Positions 36,181 through 47,415 of a DNA stretch of 64,000 nt are shown here, piece by piece. The DNA comes from Leptasterias polaris (lineage: Eukaryota > Echinodermata > Asteroidea > Forcipulatida > Asteriidae): assembly GCA_037783415.1 (NCBI GenBank), contig JAZGTN010000028.1, positions 620,001 to 684,000 on the forward strand, in the 5' to 3' direction. Under the pieces are notes generated by a model. The model was given only the letters and a program-made list of their open reading frames with translations, had not been told where the DNA came from and did no database searches. Numbering within the stretch: the stretch's first letter is position 1; each line of letters begins with the position of its first letter. The translations under genes and the position numbers were made by a program.

Positions 36181-37323
36181 AATTGATGTTTTGCTGCGCC
36201 ATGAGCATCTTAAGATGTATACCGGCTCATTATAAATGCTCATTGTTATTAAGATAAATTGCTAAGCTCCAGGAACCTACGTCATTATGGCTGGTACTTT
36301 GCAATCTTTAGGCATGTCTTAATCTCATATATCTTGAACGCGTTGAGCTTTTTAAATTTTGTTGGTTGGAGACAAAAGGTTAAATAATTAAAAACTTAAC
36401 AAAGCAAATACATGTTGGCCTGGGAGGCTTTAGAAGGATCGCATGATCAACCTTAGCATTGGGATGATTTCCATTCTTTATCTGAACAAACAGCATTGAC
36501 AATTTCAAGTTGAGATACATTTGAGCTGACTTAGTATAAGTCGGCCAAGCGAAACCAAAGTCAGTTTGTTGATGCGTTTTACTTCAAGCCTTGAAATATC
36601 ATCAATTTAGTTTATGAAACAAATATATAAAAATATAAAAAATACAAACGTGACAAATAAATAAAATGTGAAAATGCCAAAATAAATTATCCCCCGCAAG
36701 ACGATTACTATTCATACGTGGGTTGTCATTCCACACGCGCAAAAAGAGAGATGGGAAAAAGACAGACAGGAGAAGAAGAAGAAAAAAAACAAAAAAAACA
36801 GAAAAAAACAAACTTATCCCTGGAAATTTCGTTGCAAATTAAAAAGGCCAAATCAATACGACATATTAATTTGTTTTTACGCATTTGTTGGCGTTGAAGG
36901 CCGTTGTTTCAACCCAAGGAAAGAAATGTTTTGTTATTGCTTATAACCTAAATAAATATCACGGTCATACCCTAATCTAAAACAGACGGTTGTTGTTTTC
37001 CTTTTCCCCCGCTATCTGCTCAGTTGAATTGTCCTGTAGAGAAAAAGGACGCTTCCACAATGTGGTACAATGGGGATACACTAGATTTTGTTAATGAGAC
37101 AAATCATTTAGAACAACAGTGGAAAAAGTGCAAACAATGTTAGATCAAAGACAAGTTCTCGATTTGCCGGGTCGACAATTTGTGTAGGCGTGGTTGTCTA
37201 TCCGTTGACAAAAAGGCCCAAGACTCAAAATGGTTAGGGTAGTGTGACAAACTGAGTACGGGCTCGCTTCAATCATGTGACCGGGGGGGGGGGGGGGGGG
37301 GGTGCTCTATATCATACTGATTT
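36181..37323. other. No gene; low complexity
   Basis: A-rich run at about 36,765-36,815 (read as a Phe/Leu ORF on the minus strand) and an uninterrupted G-run of about 20 bases at 37,283-37,303. Confidence 0.6.
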
Positions 37324-37552
37324 TACACTGCAGAGACTGGGGTGTTAAAACTTACACCATGTGTGTTGTCAAGTATATATAGCAAAGAGAGAATAACAAT
37401 TAACACCAAGGTGATAAATAACACCAATGTAATTGTGTTGCCATAATTAGTGTTATTTTAACACCAAAAGTTGTAAAGTTAGGTTCTTTTTTTGTTTCTA
37501 TATGTGACAACACACATGGGGTCAATTTTAAGCCCCAAGTTTTTGCAGTGTA
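37324..37552. mobile_element. MITE with ACACTGCA ends
   Basis: The left end TACACTGCAGAGACTGGGGT and the right end, read inverted as TACACTGCAAAAACTTGGGG, continue as inverted repeats for about 47 bp and end in CATGTGTGTTGTCA on each arm. It is 229 bp with no ORF of its own. The central part repeats AACACCAA motifs. No target duplication was identified. Confidence 0.8.
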
Positions 37553-37703
37553 GTATACTATTAATATTATTATTATTATTGCAAACATTATTTTAATGTT
37601 TATATACTTTTCGAGCAAGATCAAAAAGTGCCATTCAATTTTATTCTTTTTAAAGGATATTCATGCACGCCTATTCATTTGACATTGACACACGTCTGTG
37701 CGG

Positions 37704-37869
37704 CCCCTAAATGTAGCCCGAGCCCTAAATGTCGCCTGACCTAAATGTAGCCCCAAACCTGTACCTAAATGTCGCCCGGGGCTACATTTAGGTCCGGGCG
37801 ACATTTAGGTACAGGTTTGGGGCTACATTTAGGTCAGGCGACATTTAGGGCTCGGGCTACATTTAGGGG
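37704..37869. repeat. Perfect 74-bp-arm palindrome of CCTAAATGT units
   Basis: The left arm 37704-37777 is the exact inverse of the right arm 37796-37869, with an 18-bp spacer. Each arm is built from short alternating units, CCTAAATGTAGCCC and CCTAAATGTCGCC. The identity is 74 of 74, which implies a recent origin or gene-conversion maintenance. Its core GACATTTAGGTACAGG is shared with the array at 57.8 kb. Confidence 0.97.
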
Positions 37870-38710
37870 CAGTTTGGAACTGATATGTAGTTTGGTGCCT
37901 TAGGTGAAAAGCCTTTACACGGAATTTTTCCAGAAGATCAAAGTCAGTTGATACACATTTAAAAACAATCTCTTTTCGTAGAAGATGTAAATTCAAGGCA
38001 AACTTCAAGAAAGTTGTGTTTTCAATGTTCATCTGAATACTATAAAACGTCATACTCTAATCGAGTTCCATCTTTCGGGATCATACTTTCACGGGAAACT
38101 CCTCATTTTAGGTGGACATTCTAGAAATGAACTATTTCTAGCAACAAGACAAGCGTATCCCCTTACAAATGATGCTTGTGTAAATCATACAGGAAGATTA
38201 CAATCATAAGTGATGTGATGTACTGGTTTCTTTAACTACCTCGTATAGACAAACTCCCCACCAAGAGAATTGCTATCGACTCGCATTCACTGATCTCTAT
38301 TAAACTGAATGGATCGAGACTCAATCCAAAGAAGCCTTAATACAAAGGGCTGAGGGAACCATGGAGACAGATATTAACCCCATTCACAAGCAATCTAAAG
38401 ATAATTCGTAAGGGAAAAAGAGGTTATCAAAGGAATGTAATTTGGTGTGCAGAAAGCGCGCACATAAAAACAAGAAGGATCTTCGCCTGTCATCATTGCA
38501 TAGCGCATTTGTGTAGCAAATCATTGGGAATGAATATGATTCCAGTTAGCGTAGAGATCAGTGCCCATCTGAAACTTGTCGATGAGTCAATGGAGCCAGT
38601 ACACACTGTGGCATTTGACCATATGGCATATGCGGCTGATTTTTGTTTTTGTCAAGTGACTAAAAAACATAGATCGTCTGGCAACATACGTGACAGAAAA
38701 TAACAAGAGT
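37870..38710. other. No recognisable feature
   Basis: Unique-looking sequence. Confidence 0.5.
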
Positions 38711-38905
38711 CAAACAAGCTGGAAGGTGGTGCATTCTGCTTATCCAGCCTGTTTCACTCCCAAGGCTATATAGGTAGCAAAGTGCCCCTGTTGATAGTGG
38801 ATTTGGGTCAGCATCCGAAATCAGTTAAGTGTAGCCGTCACCTTGAAGTGGCCGTTCGGCCTTGTGATGTTAGGCAATATCTCATATATAAAAAAAATAA
38901 ATAAA
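38711..38905 (+). mobile_element. SINE-like retroposon, copy 1
   Basis: GGAAGGTGGTGCATTCTGCT, GTAGCAAAGTGCCCCTG, TTAAGTGTAGCCGTCACCTT and GGCCTTGTGATGTTAGGCAA occur in the same order in a second copy at 47.2 kb. The 3' end is A-rich (about 38,888-38,905). This is a retroposon layout; no A or B box was identified. Confidence 0.7.
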
Positions 38906-39186
38906 ACAAAAATGCCCATACCATCTTGAAGCAGTCCATGTGTGGCCGTGAAAGTTTCCCATTGATAGTTTTCCATCTATTGGTGTAAACTATATTTATG
39001 TTCATTTCCCCAAGATAATCTATATCATTTCCCTTTCAAGGTGTTGTGCGCGCACTATTCGGAAGAGGGCGCTCCGCGTTGACATTTCATTTCCACAATC
39101 CTCAATCAAGAAACAGTATGTTGTATTAAGCGCGACTGTTGACTTGCGGATTAGTGACTCACGTCAAAGACCGACAATGCATGAAA

Positions 39187-39345
39187 TTTGCTACTTGCAG
39201 GGATCCGCCATGGGCGTGTAGAGCCTTGACTTCATGCTCCATTTGTATTGTATTTATGTATCTATTTGCTACTTGCAGGGATCCGCCATGGGCGTGTAGA
39301 GCCTTGACTTCATGCTCCATTTGTATTGTATTTATGTATCTATTT
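39187..39345 (+). repeat. Exact 78-bp tandem duplication
   Basis: Bases 39187-39264 and 39265-39342 are identical. Because 78 is a multiple of three, an ORF reads through both copies (the CRDPPWACRALTSCS unit twice), but nothing else suggests coding. Identity points to a recent slip or an assembly artefact. Confidence 0.95.
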
Positions 39346-40342
39346 TGAGGAAAGTATAATTACCACAGTGACAATAGACTGTGCAAGTCTCGCGCGTATC
39401 CGAACGAGAAGACACGTCAAACGAAGAACATTTTTATTTCTGAAATCAAATCTTTGTTTTAAATTATATCTCATGACAAAATCTGAACAACAAAAATAAA
39501 TCATTACAATTTTGTGAAATTAGTTTCAGCTTTTGAAAAAAATACACAAAAGTGTGTTAATTATTATTGAAAAAATTGAAACTCTGGAACAAGGATGCTT
39601 TTTTGATGTTAACTTTTTAGAAACCCCTTACGCGGATTCGTGATGGTCAAACGGATTTAAAATTGACCCGTATCGCAGTTTAAAGAGGATGCTGACTCCT
39701 CAACAACCATATACTGCAACGAAAATGGTTCGCTTTGCAATTACAGCATCTGGCGTTTATAATCACGCATCCAAAACAAGCGTTTACATAAGTTTAATGA
39801 TCGGAGGCGAGCACAACATTCTAAATTGTTTGCAATAACCGGAAGCTGAGGTCAAGTTTAATTCTCGGGTTTTCTTCGTTATACTGTTAAATTGGTTTTA
39901 CCTTCATATTTTGTTATCACTTAGTTTTACATTCCCAACAACATGTATAATTTTCTAGGTTATAAACTACGTTAAACTAAAATAATTGACGAAACGAAAT
40001 CTCGCCCACGTAAAACTCCATATGGTTGGGACCACTATGGTCCCGGAAGTTCGAATGCGCGCGAGACTTGCACATACTTCTGTTCATGCTGTCCCCAAAT
40101 CGAGGCTTTACACGCAAATGGCTGACCGTGCAAAGAGCGAATAGTCCTTAAATACAGGCGGGATATGTATTTAACGTGACTTGATAACAGCAATTACATT
40201 TTGTTGATCAGGGAATTCCAATACAATAAAGTAGCAAGGGACATTGTGTTCAATTTTGATCACTCTTTAAAGACAAGTTTATGGTATTAGCAATCGTCGA
40301 GAACAATAACTGATTAGCTTTTAATCAAATTATTCACCGACT
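39346..40342. other. No recognisable feature
   Basis: AT-rich unique-looking sequence. Confidence 0.5.
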
Positions 40343-40677
40343 ACGCTCTAAAAACTCCTGGATCAGAATTGACCCGGATTCCGGATTCCAGGGATTCTGA
40401 CCCATTTGTGGGTCAGGCAGACCAGGGATTCTGACCCATTTGTGGGTCTGGCTGACCAGGGATTCTGACCCATTTGTGGGTCTGGCTGACCAGGGATTCT
40501 GACCCATTTGTGGGTCTGGCTGACCATGGATTCTGACCCATTAGTGGGTCTGGTTGACCATGGATTCTGACCCATTAGTGGGTCAGGCTGACCAGGGACT
40601 CTGCGTCAGTTTGATACATATTTCGAGTCGTACGGATGCGGGTTAATTCTGACCCGGACGTTTTTGAGTTTTAGAGT
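40343..40677. mobile_element. GGGTCA-family element, copy D (both ends)
   Basis: It begins ACGCTCTAAAAACTCCTGG, then ATCAGAATTGACCCGG. It ends TTCTGACCCGGACGTTTTTG then AGTTTTAGAGT, its inverse. The interior is a 34-bp tandem array. This is the best-preserved large copy and confirms that the family has inverted ends. Confidence 0.85.
40388..40600. repeat. 34-bp tandem array inside copy D
   Basis: Units containing GATTCTGACCCATTTGTGGG, then TCTGGCTGACCAGG, begin at 40393, 40427, 40461, 40495, 40529 and 40563, with a partial seventh at 40597. The spacing is exactly 34. Each unit includes the small palindrome GACCCA..TGGGTC. The minus-strand Trp/Pro-rich ORF is an artefact of the array. Confidence 0.95.
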
Positions 40678-42243
40678 TTTATTCAATAACAGTACAACTC
40701 CTCCAGAGGACTATGTCTTGTCTGAAACACCATTCACCGTTCTTTTCTCGTAGCACTAACAAACCCATGCGCAAACCCTTACATTTGGCAGTTACGGGGA
40801 ACTTCTATTGTTGTTCTGTTATTCCCTTTTCTGAAGCGATTCTCTGTGGGGTACCACTAGAACAAAGAAAACCTTGTGGGTAGCATTGTTACATTGTTGA
40901 AAGTGCCCTCTAAGTTGGCGTGTACAATGGCACATAACCCCGTGCATCGGCACATAACCCCGTGCATCGACACAACAGAAGCCGTCTTAACTTATGTTTT
41001 CTCTAAACCACACCCATCTAATCTGATTAGTATTCACAGATTGGTTGGATGTTGTGCTTTTGAAAACCACAGAATCGGAATGGATTTAGGCCCACACTTC
41101 AAAAAGCAATGTCGTATACTTATGATATATTTAAGGTGTAGAAATGTTCCATAATTGTCCTATCGAGGACAACGAAAATGACGAACGTTGCTGTCCATTA
41201 GGATAATGCGATTCTAATTGAGTGAATATAACATTTTGGTAATCAGTAATAATATTGTCATTACGTTCAAACATCGGCCAGAGTGCCAAGTTGTATATTC
41301 TTATATGCTCATAATGAATCAAGGGGGAAGTGAACAATTCAACACAGGCATAAATTGTAGTTGACGCCAATTATAAAATAACGTTGAACTTTGCAGGAGG
41401 CAGCAATAAATTCTACCTAATGGACCCAAGTTGACCAAACCTTGCATTGCATTAAACGGAAATGCATATTTGTATAATGCTATGATGAGCAACTATTTAT
41501 CCGAAGTTAATCTAATAATACAACCGTATAGTTACAAGTGAACCCCTGGAGTGTTACAAACGTTAAGTCGTCTCCGCTTTTGCCAGGGATCGAAAGTTAC
41601 CTAGCAGGCACTTAGTAACCACACTGCAATGTTGCTGGCGTGTTTAATACAATGCCAGGGTACCCGCCTTTTTTATCGATCACCGCGCGAGACCCGAACC
41701 GTCTTGGTGGCTAGACGGCGCCACAGCCGGCTTTACGCTGTTGACATTCAACGCAGCGCTCTCCAATCAAGAGCACTTGGGTTGAAGAGACGAAGCACTC
41801 CATGTTACAACATTACCCACTATTCTATGGACAAATTGTGTTTACCTTTTGTACTCTCGGTAAACTTCCTCGAATTTGTCCAACAAATATTAACGCGTCA
41901 AATTGGCCACGTGTTGTTCCTCGTGTCTAAAACATGTTTGATGTGGAACGTTCGTTTACAGTGTCTCGTTTTAATATCTAGTATCACTTTGCATCACTGA
42001 AAGTATACAAATATAAAGATGGTCACATCGTATCACTATCAGTCACCAAGGTGTCACAGAGACAGCTGTGTAACGTAACTGATGCGGAACTTCACGGTAT
42101 CCCTAACGAACTGTAAACTTGTTCATATTGAATTGAGAGGTATAACACATAAAACGCTTTGGAAGATACCCAAATATGCTCGACATTATAAAAAGCACAT
42201 CAAACCTTCAATCTACGAACAAGTGGGTTTGTATGTTTATTTT
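40678..42243. other. No recognisable gene
   Basis: Unique-looking. A 20-base duplication (GGCACATAACCCCGTGCATC) lies at about 40,929-40,968. An ORF at 41,629-42,000 has basic residues but no domain. Confidence 0.5.
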
Positions 42244-42335
42244 ATCTTAGTTAGAGTGCCAGCACGTTACTCCGGAGGTCACAAATTCAAATCCCGCTCG
42301 AGTCAATTTCATTGTTCAGTCCTAAATTATGGTGT
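42244..42335 (+). mobile_element. tRNA-like SINE head, decayed copy
   Basis: TTAGAGTGCCAGCACGTTAC, then TCCGGAGGTC and AAATTCAAATCCCGCTCGAG, followed by TCAATTTCATTGTTCAGTCC, align with the SINE at 48.57 kb through the B box and the downstream TCAATTT..TTGTTCA block. The A box is damaged. Confidence 0.7.
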
Positions 42336-43445
42336 TTTTTTTCTTGTACACTGGCAAAACAATAGTTAGTCAATATAAATTACAATAACCAAAATAGAAG
42401 TATGACTGAGAAAGAACAATGTAGGTTAAAATGTAGTTTTTTTAAATAAAATACCAATCTATAGTGAGTGGAAGAAATGAACAGCTGACCAGCACCTTCA
42501 GAAGGCTGTATTACCTCCCTCGCCTCTCAAATCAAAAAATGTGAAGGAAATAACCCAAACCGAATAACACTTTATATTAATTTTTCAGGGATTTCTCATT
42601 TCAAAGTGTTTCAGACGGATGTATGTCTAAAGATATTAGTACCGGTAAAAGTTTGGTATTAAATTAATATTTAAACTAAATAATCATTATTATTAAAGTG
42701 ATACCCGCAAAATATTGTTATGGTAAACGATTAGATAATTAAACGTTTTGCAAATCAAATTGTTGACTTGTTCTTTAAGGAAACAGAGTATATTTCTGTC
42801 ATCCCTTTCCAACCAAGCGCTGTGTACAATCTTCATCACTATATCTAAGATTATTCCCAACTTCGGACACAGAACGCCATCTGAAATTTCAGTTTGACCA
42901 AATTTACTTTACGCGGGGTCTTCTACGAGCCACAAGGGGGTTCTCAACGGTACATGCCTGTCACAAGTTAATTCCTTCTGGCTGAAGAGGTTGTGTTACA
43001 TCGGAGTTCCCATAGGGTTGAATCTCGATAACTTTGATTTAGTCGGAGAGAGTTCGTAGAATACTAAATTCTGGATAAATTCAATTCTTGATGAAGTTAC
43101 ACTGAGTAAATCCGCATGATACAGTTTAGCGGGTGTAATGTCTCTTTTATAAACGTAATCTCTGAAGCGCAAACAACTAGTTCTCTTTTTAAGTGAAAGA
43201 ACAACCGCTGATGACAATATGCGAATTTTTCGAAATAATTATTTCATCGCAGCTTAAAGTAATGTTCTACCATTGCATTCAATTATTTTCAAGACAACAT
43301 GAACTTCTGTCCTTGCTCACTTATCATGTATTTATTGTAAGTTAAATGTTAAAGTTGGAGCTGATTTAAATTCAGTAACTGACGGTACAAAACGTTTCCA
43401 TTAAAGTGATAATCGAGTTACGTACGATGACATAAATATTTTAAT
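42336..43445. other. No recognisable feature
   Basis: AT-rich unique-looking sequence with only short ORFs. Confidence 0.5.
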
Positions 43446-43662
43446 TAAGGAAGGTATAGTTGTAGCACTTAAAGACTAACCAATTACACAAAATTGTGCT
43501 TAACTTTCCGTAACAACAACTACTTCATCAGATGTTTTGAACCAACCCTAACCCTAACACTAACAATTTAAAAGAAGTAATGCTACGAAACTGTATGCAA
43601 TTAAAAACAAATGTTATTATGTAATTGGTTAGTCTTTATGTGCTACACCACTACCTTCTTTG
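43446..43662. mobile_element. MITE with ~42-bp inverted repeats
   Basis: The left arm (about 43446-43487; GGAAGGTATAGTTGTAGCAC then AAAGACTAACCAATTAC) is matched by the inverse right arm (about 43621-43662), with a few mismatches. The element is about 217 bp and non-coding. The interior contains CCCTAACCCTAAC-type sequence at 43,547-43,560. The superfamily is not assigned. Confidence 0.8.
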
Positions 43663-44426
43663 TTTTATCTATCAGACTAACACAGCTGTTTGTGTTATGA
43701 ATAGGCCTATTTTAGTGTTTTCTCAAAAATATGTATTCATAATACCTGCATAGAAACTCTGACAGAATACGTCTTTTATCATTACGGAAGTGCCCCCCCC
43801 CAAAAAAAACCCAAAAAACCCACACAAAAAACACATTAAGTCAACACCGCTGAGCATTTGCCCTGAGGGGTGTGTTTCCAATGTTGAGCGTTGTGTTTCT
43901 ACTTCAAGATGCTGTCAGACTTGTTTTGAACCAACAACATAAGCCCCACACATTGCAAATGCCACTGTACTGTATTAAGGCAAACAAGTAGCATCAGAAC
44001 TGCCAAATTTACCTCTCCTGTCAATACGAAGGGGTCTCTAATTAAACGCAGTACGGGGATACAATCCGGTGTTTCGAGTTTTATTTATATTGCTCAACGC
44101 CTTTGGCCTTCTAATAAGTCTGCATTTGCTCCTAGTGTGAATAGACGGATTGGTTATCGCGCGGCAATCTCAGGAACCTGTCACCGTATTCTGCCGTGCC
44201 AGACGTAGACTTCTAATCGAATTCATTAGTTAGGAAAATAATCTGCGGTCATCGGTCAATGATTTATGGTTTTATGATGACCAGGGTTGACAGACGTCGC
44301 ATTCCTCAGGTGGGGAAACTGTGTGCTCAATCAATATAGCTTCCGATCATATCACCTGTTTTGAGTGAGCGCATGTAATTTACAGCTGATTTCATTTCGT
44401 CGGAGAACACTTTTGATTGTGACTGA
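43663..44426. other. No recognisable feature
   Basis: C-run and A-rich tract at 43,792-43,830; otherwise unique-looking. Confidence 0.5.
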
Positions 44427-44753
44427 GGAAGATAATAATGGTCCAGTCTGTAGTATGCATGATAGGGATCGGTGTGGTTTGAAGCAAACCAACAAGCCAA
44501 ACCGATATGGTAGACAGACGACACGATCCTCAGATGGTAGAGGTCCAGTCGTCTGTAGTCTGTAAGATAGAGATCGGTTCGGTTTGAAGCAAACCAACAA
44601 ACCAAACCGATATGGTAGACAGACGACACGATCCTCAGATGGTACAGGTCCAGTCGTCTGTAGTCTGTAAGATAGAGATCGGTTCGGTTTGAAGCAAACC
44701 AACAAACCAAACCGATATGGTAGACAGACGGCACAATCCTGAGAAGGTAGAGG
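44427..44753 (-). repeat. 105-bp repeat array, left (inverted) block
   Basis: About three copies of a ~105-bp unit carrying CAAACCAAACCGATATGGTA, GACAGACGACACGATCCTCA and GGTCCAGTCGTCTGTAGTCT. The orientation is opposite to the block at 46,453-46,831. The ORFs on both strands here are the repeat read through. Confidence 0.9.
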
Positions 44754-44754
44754 T

Positions 44755-44789
<35 letters not shown>

Positions 44790-46452
44790 TTGGCACTCAC
44801 TTTTAAAACAGTGGCACACACCCAACACTACAAGTATATAGGTGGTGCGTCCATATACAAATTATTCAAGTTACAAATATGCTGTATAAACGATTTAGAA
44901 TACAAAAGTACAGTGCATGTAGTAGACATAATTAACATCGCAGAAATACATATACATGTCTGTATACCCGTAGGTACATAGTTTGAACACATACATAACA
45001 TTTAGACATACAGAATATCGAAGCAATACAAAAAAAAAATAATAATGCAATGTAATATATACATGCAATGTAAGACACAATGTATAAAGAATACAGGGAA
45101 TTAATTAATTAGCGCTGTTGTTGATTTTCCAGAACTAGTACTGCAGCTTATATAACTTAATGATCAGTATAATATTATATCCAGTCGTATCATTTAAATT
45201 GTACATAACTAGTCTGTGATATTGTTATATAATTCCGTCCTAGCTTTCCATGCACATAATAAAAATTGTTTGCATCCTTGGTCAAGTATACGACCTATCT
45301 CGTTATTATCCTGGAAGATATTATCTAACATTAGATGACGTTTTATATCTATGTTGCCATTTATAAAGAGTTGCCACATATTGTCCCATCCATTATTTAG
45401 TAGATTATTTTTTAACATGTTAAAAGAAGTGTCTCTTATTATGGCCAATTTGGTGCACTCAAACATGAAGTGTTCGATTGTTTCTTGCTTATCTTTATTA
45501 CATAGTTTACAAATCCCATTATATTCGTTCGACCAAGCTATCTTTCTACCTTCCAGGTTCAGCACGTTTGATCTTGCCTTAAATTTCAAGTTGCACCCAG
45601 CGAAGTTAAGTTTGTCCAATAGATACGGTTCAAGGGAAGGCTGTGTCTTGTGTTTGATGTAGTTTCTTAGTGTTGATTTACCCTGAGCGTTATCGTACCA
45701 ATTGTTGTAGTCAATAGCTTTATAATTGCTTTTGAAAGTATTGGCCCATCGCGGGATTATTTCACTATCTACATTATAAGAATTATCCATGTTACACTCC
45801 GCCAGTATGTCGCGAATGTTACGAAGCCAAGACCACTTCAGGGTGTCCTGAATTGCAAATATGGCATTGAATAAGAGTTTTGGCCAGCGATCGTCATCCA
45901 TGCTTTTCAAACGATTAAAGTACTGAACACGTTGTGTATTTTGAATCGAGGCTAGCGATTGCCAGCCCAAATCACCATATAATGCTTCCTTTGCAACGTT
46001 TCTCGGGGCTTTAAGAATAATTTTCGCCATTTGATACTGTAGGTTTTCAAGTTTAAGTACAGGCGATTTTCCATTACCAAACCACACTGAGCAGCCGTAA
46101 TTAATTGATGAAAGGCCTATGGATTTCCATAGTATATCCCCGTAGTACACTCTGTTAAAATCATCTTGACTATCAATTATTGACTTTATATAAGATATTA
46201 TACGATTACCTTTTTTTTAAGGTTTCCTCTATGTGAACATGATCCGAAAGATCCCTTGAAATATAAATGCCAAGATATTTATACGTGTTTATTTCGGTAA
46301 TATATTGATTTCCGATTACCCATTTCCTATGTGGATTGGTCCGTTGGCCAGTTATCAGTACGTTTGATTTAGTGTGGTTAAATGATAGCTTCCATCGCTT
46401 AGAAAATTCATTTGCTGTATCAAGCAACATTGTTAAGTCTGTTTCACTGTTT
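44754..46452 (-). mobile_element. 5'-truncated LINE between inverted arrays
   Basis: A minus-strand LINE fragment with a (TAAA)n tail (44,754-44,790), a ~420-bp 3' region, and reverse transcriptase C-terminal coding sequence. Its 5' edge at about 46,452 runs directly into the 105-bp repeat. It is a different family from the (AATTG)n-tailed LINEs, judged by the tail and the Cys/His motif. Confidence 0.85.
45209..46452 (-). pseudogene. Reverse transcriptase C-terminal region, one frameshift
   Basis: The upstream part (46,206-46,452) reads ANEFSKRWKLSFNHTKSNVL, later NTYKYLGIYISR, the thumb after the catalytic site. At 46,211-46,218 a run of eight T (A on the coding strand) shifts the frame; with one base fewer the frame joins the 313-residue frame starting near 46,150. 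That frame has SSINYGCSVWFGN, EALYGDLGWQSLA and a zinc-binding-like CKLC..ETIEHFMFEC. The catalytic palm and endonuclease are absent. The single homopolymer shift suggests a young copy or a sequencing error. Confidence 0.88.
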
Positions 46453-46831
46453 CCATCTGAGGATTGTGCCGTCTGTCTACCATATCGGTTTTGCTTCAAA
46501 CCACACCAATCGCTATCATGCAGACTACAGACGACTGGACCTCTACCATCTGAGGAATGTGCCGATCTGTCTACCATATCGGTTTGGTTTGTTGGTTTGC
46601 TTCAAACCACACCGATCCCTATCATGCATACTACAGACGACTGGACCTCTACTTTCTGATGATTGTGCCCTCTGTCTACCATATCGGTTTGGTTTGATGG
46701 TTTGCTTCAAACTACACTGGTCTCTATCGTGCATACTACAGACGACTGGACTTCTACCATCCGAGGGTTGTGCCGATCTGTCTACCATATTGGTTTTGCT
46801 TCAAACCACACCGATCTGTATCATGTAGACT
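46453..46831 (+). repeat. 105-bp repeat array, right block
   Basis: Four copies of the unit (GTCTGTCTACCATATCGGTT, GCTTCAAACCACACCGATC, ACTACAGACGACTGGACC). Some copies lack an internal ~11-bp GGTTTGTTGGT segment. The orientation is inverse to the left block, so the LINE sits between divergent arrays. Confidence 0.92.
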
Positions 46832-47195
46832 ACAGAAACCATGCCTGAACAACCAAAACACGCGTTTACACATTTTCTGATTTTCATGTGTGAGCCGTTT
46901 TGAATTTCTTTATGCTATTCAAATATTACCTGAAGCACGGAGCCAGGTGGCTTCACAAACATTTTGCAACGTAAACACTCTCAGCAGCTGAACTCATGCG
47001 AACGTCTCGCAAACAAGCTCAGTATAGCCTAGTGTAAAGTATATAGTTTTTTCTAGCATTTTGGATTTCGGCTCACCTTGAAATCAATATAACTTTTTAC
47101 GTATAATGCACTGCCTTGAGCTCCGGCCAGGTTGGTGATAAAAAGCACGTACGGCCATTCTCTGCAACAATTTTTTGTAAAAGAGTTTGAATGTG
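46832..47195. other. No recognisable feature
   Basis: Short unique-looking spacer. Confidence 0.5.
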
Positions 47196-47415
47196 CAAAA
47201 TGTTGGGAAGGTAGTACATTCTGCTCTAACAGCCAGACTCCTAGTGGATAGTTCACAGGGCTACATCCTTACAGACTGTGAAGGGGGGTAACCCTTTTAA
47301 CCCCAGGAGTAGGTGGCAACGTGCCCCTGGTTACAGTTGATTAGTTAAGTGTAGCTCCCAACATGAAGAGGCCCTGCGGCCTTGAGATGTTAGGTGATAT
47401 CTCAATTTAAAAAAA
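47196..47415 (+). mobile_element. SINE-like retroposon, copy 2
   Basis: GGAAGGTAGTACATTCTGCT, GGCAACGTGCCCCTGG, TTAAGTGTAGCTCCCAACAT and GGCCTTGAGATGTTAGGTGA follow the order of copy 1 at 38.7 kb and end in an A-run. This copy has an extra ~35-bp middle segment. Confidence 0.72.

Noticed and set aside
41629..42000. 123-codon ORF with basic N-terminal part
   Set aside because: No domain recognised and no splice-site support; GC content only slightly raised.
43547..43560. Telomere-type CCCTAA repeats
   Set aside because: Only about two units, inside a MITE; not a telomeric tract.
44327..44734. ORFs of 117-135 codons on the minus strand
   Set aside because: Translation of the 105-bp repeat array; the same peptide blocks recur in other frames at 46.4-46.8 kb.
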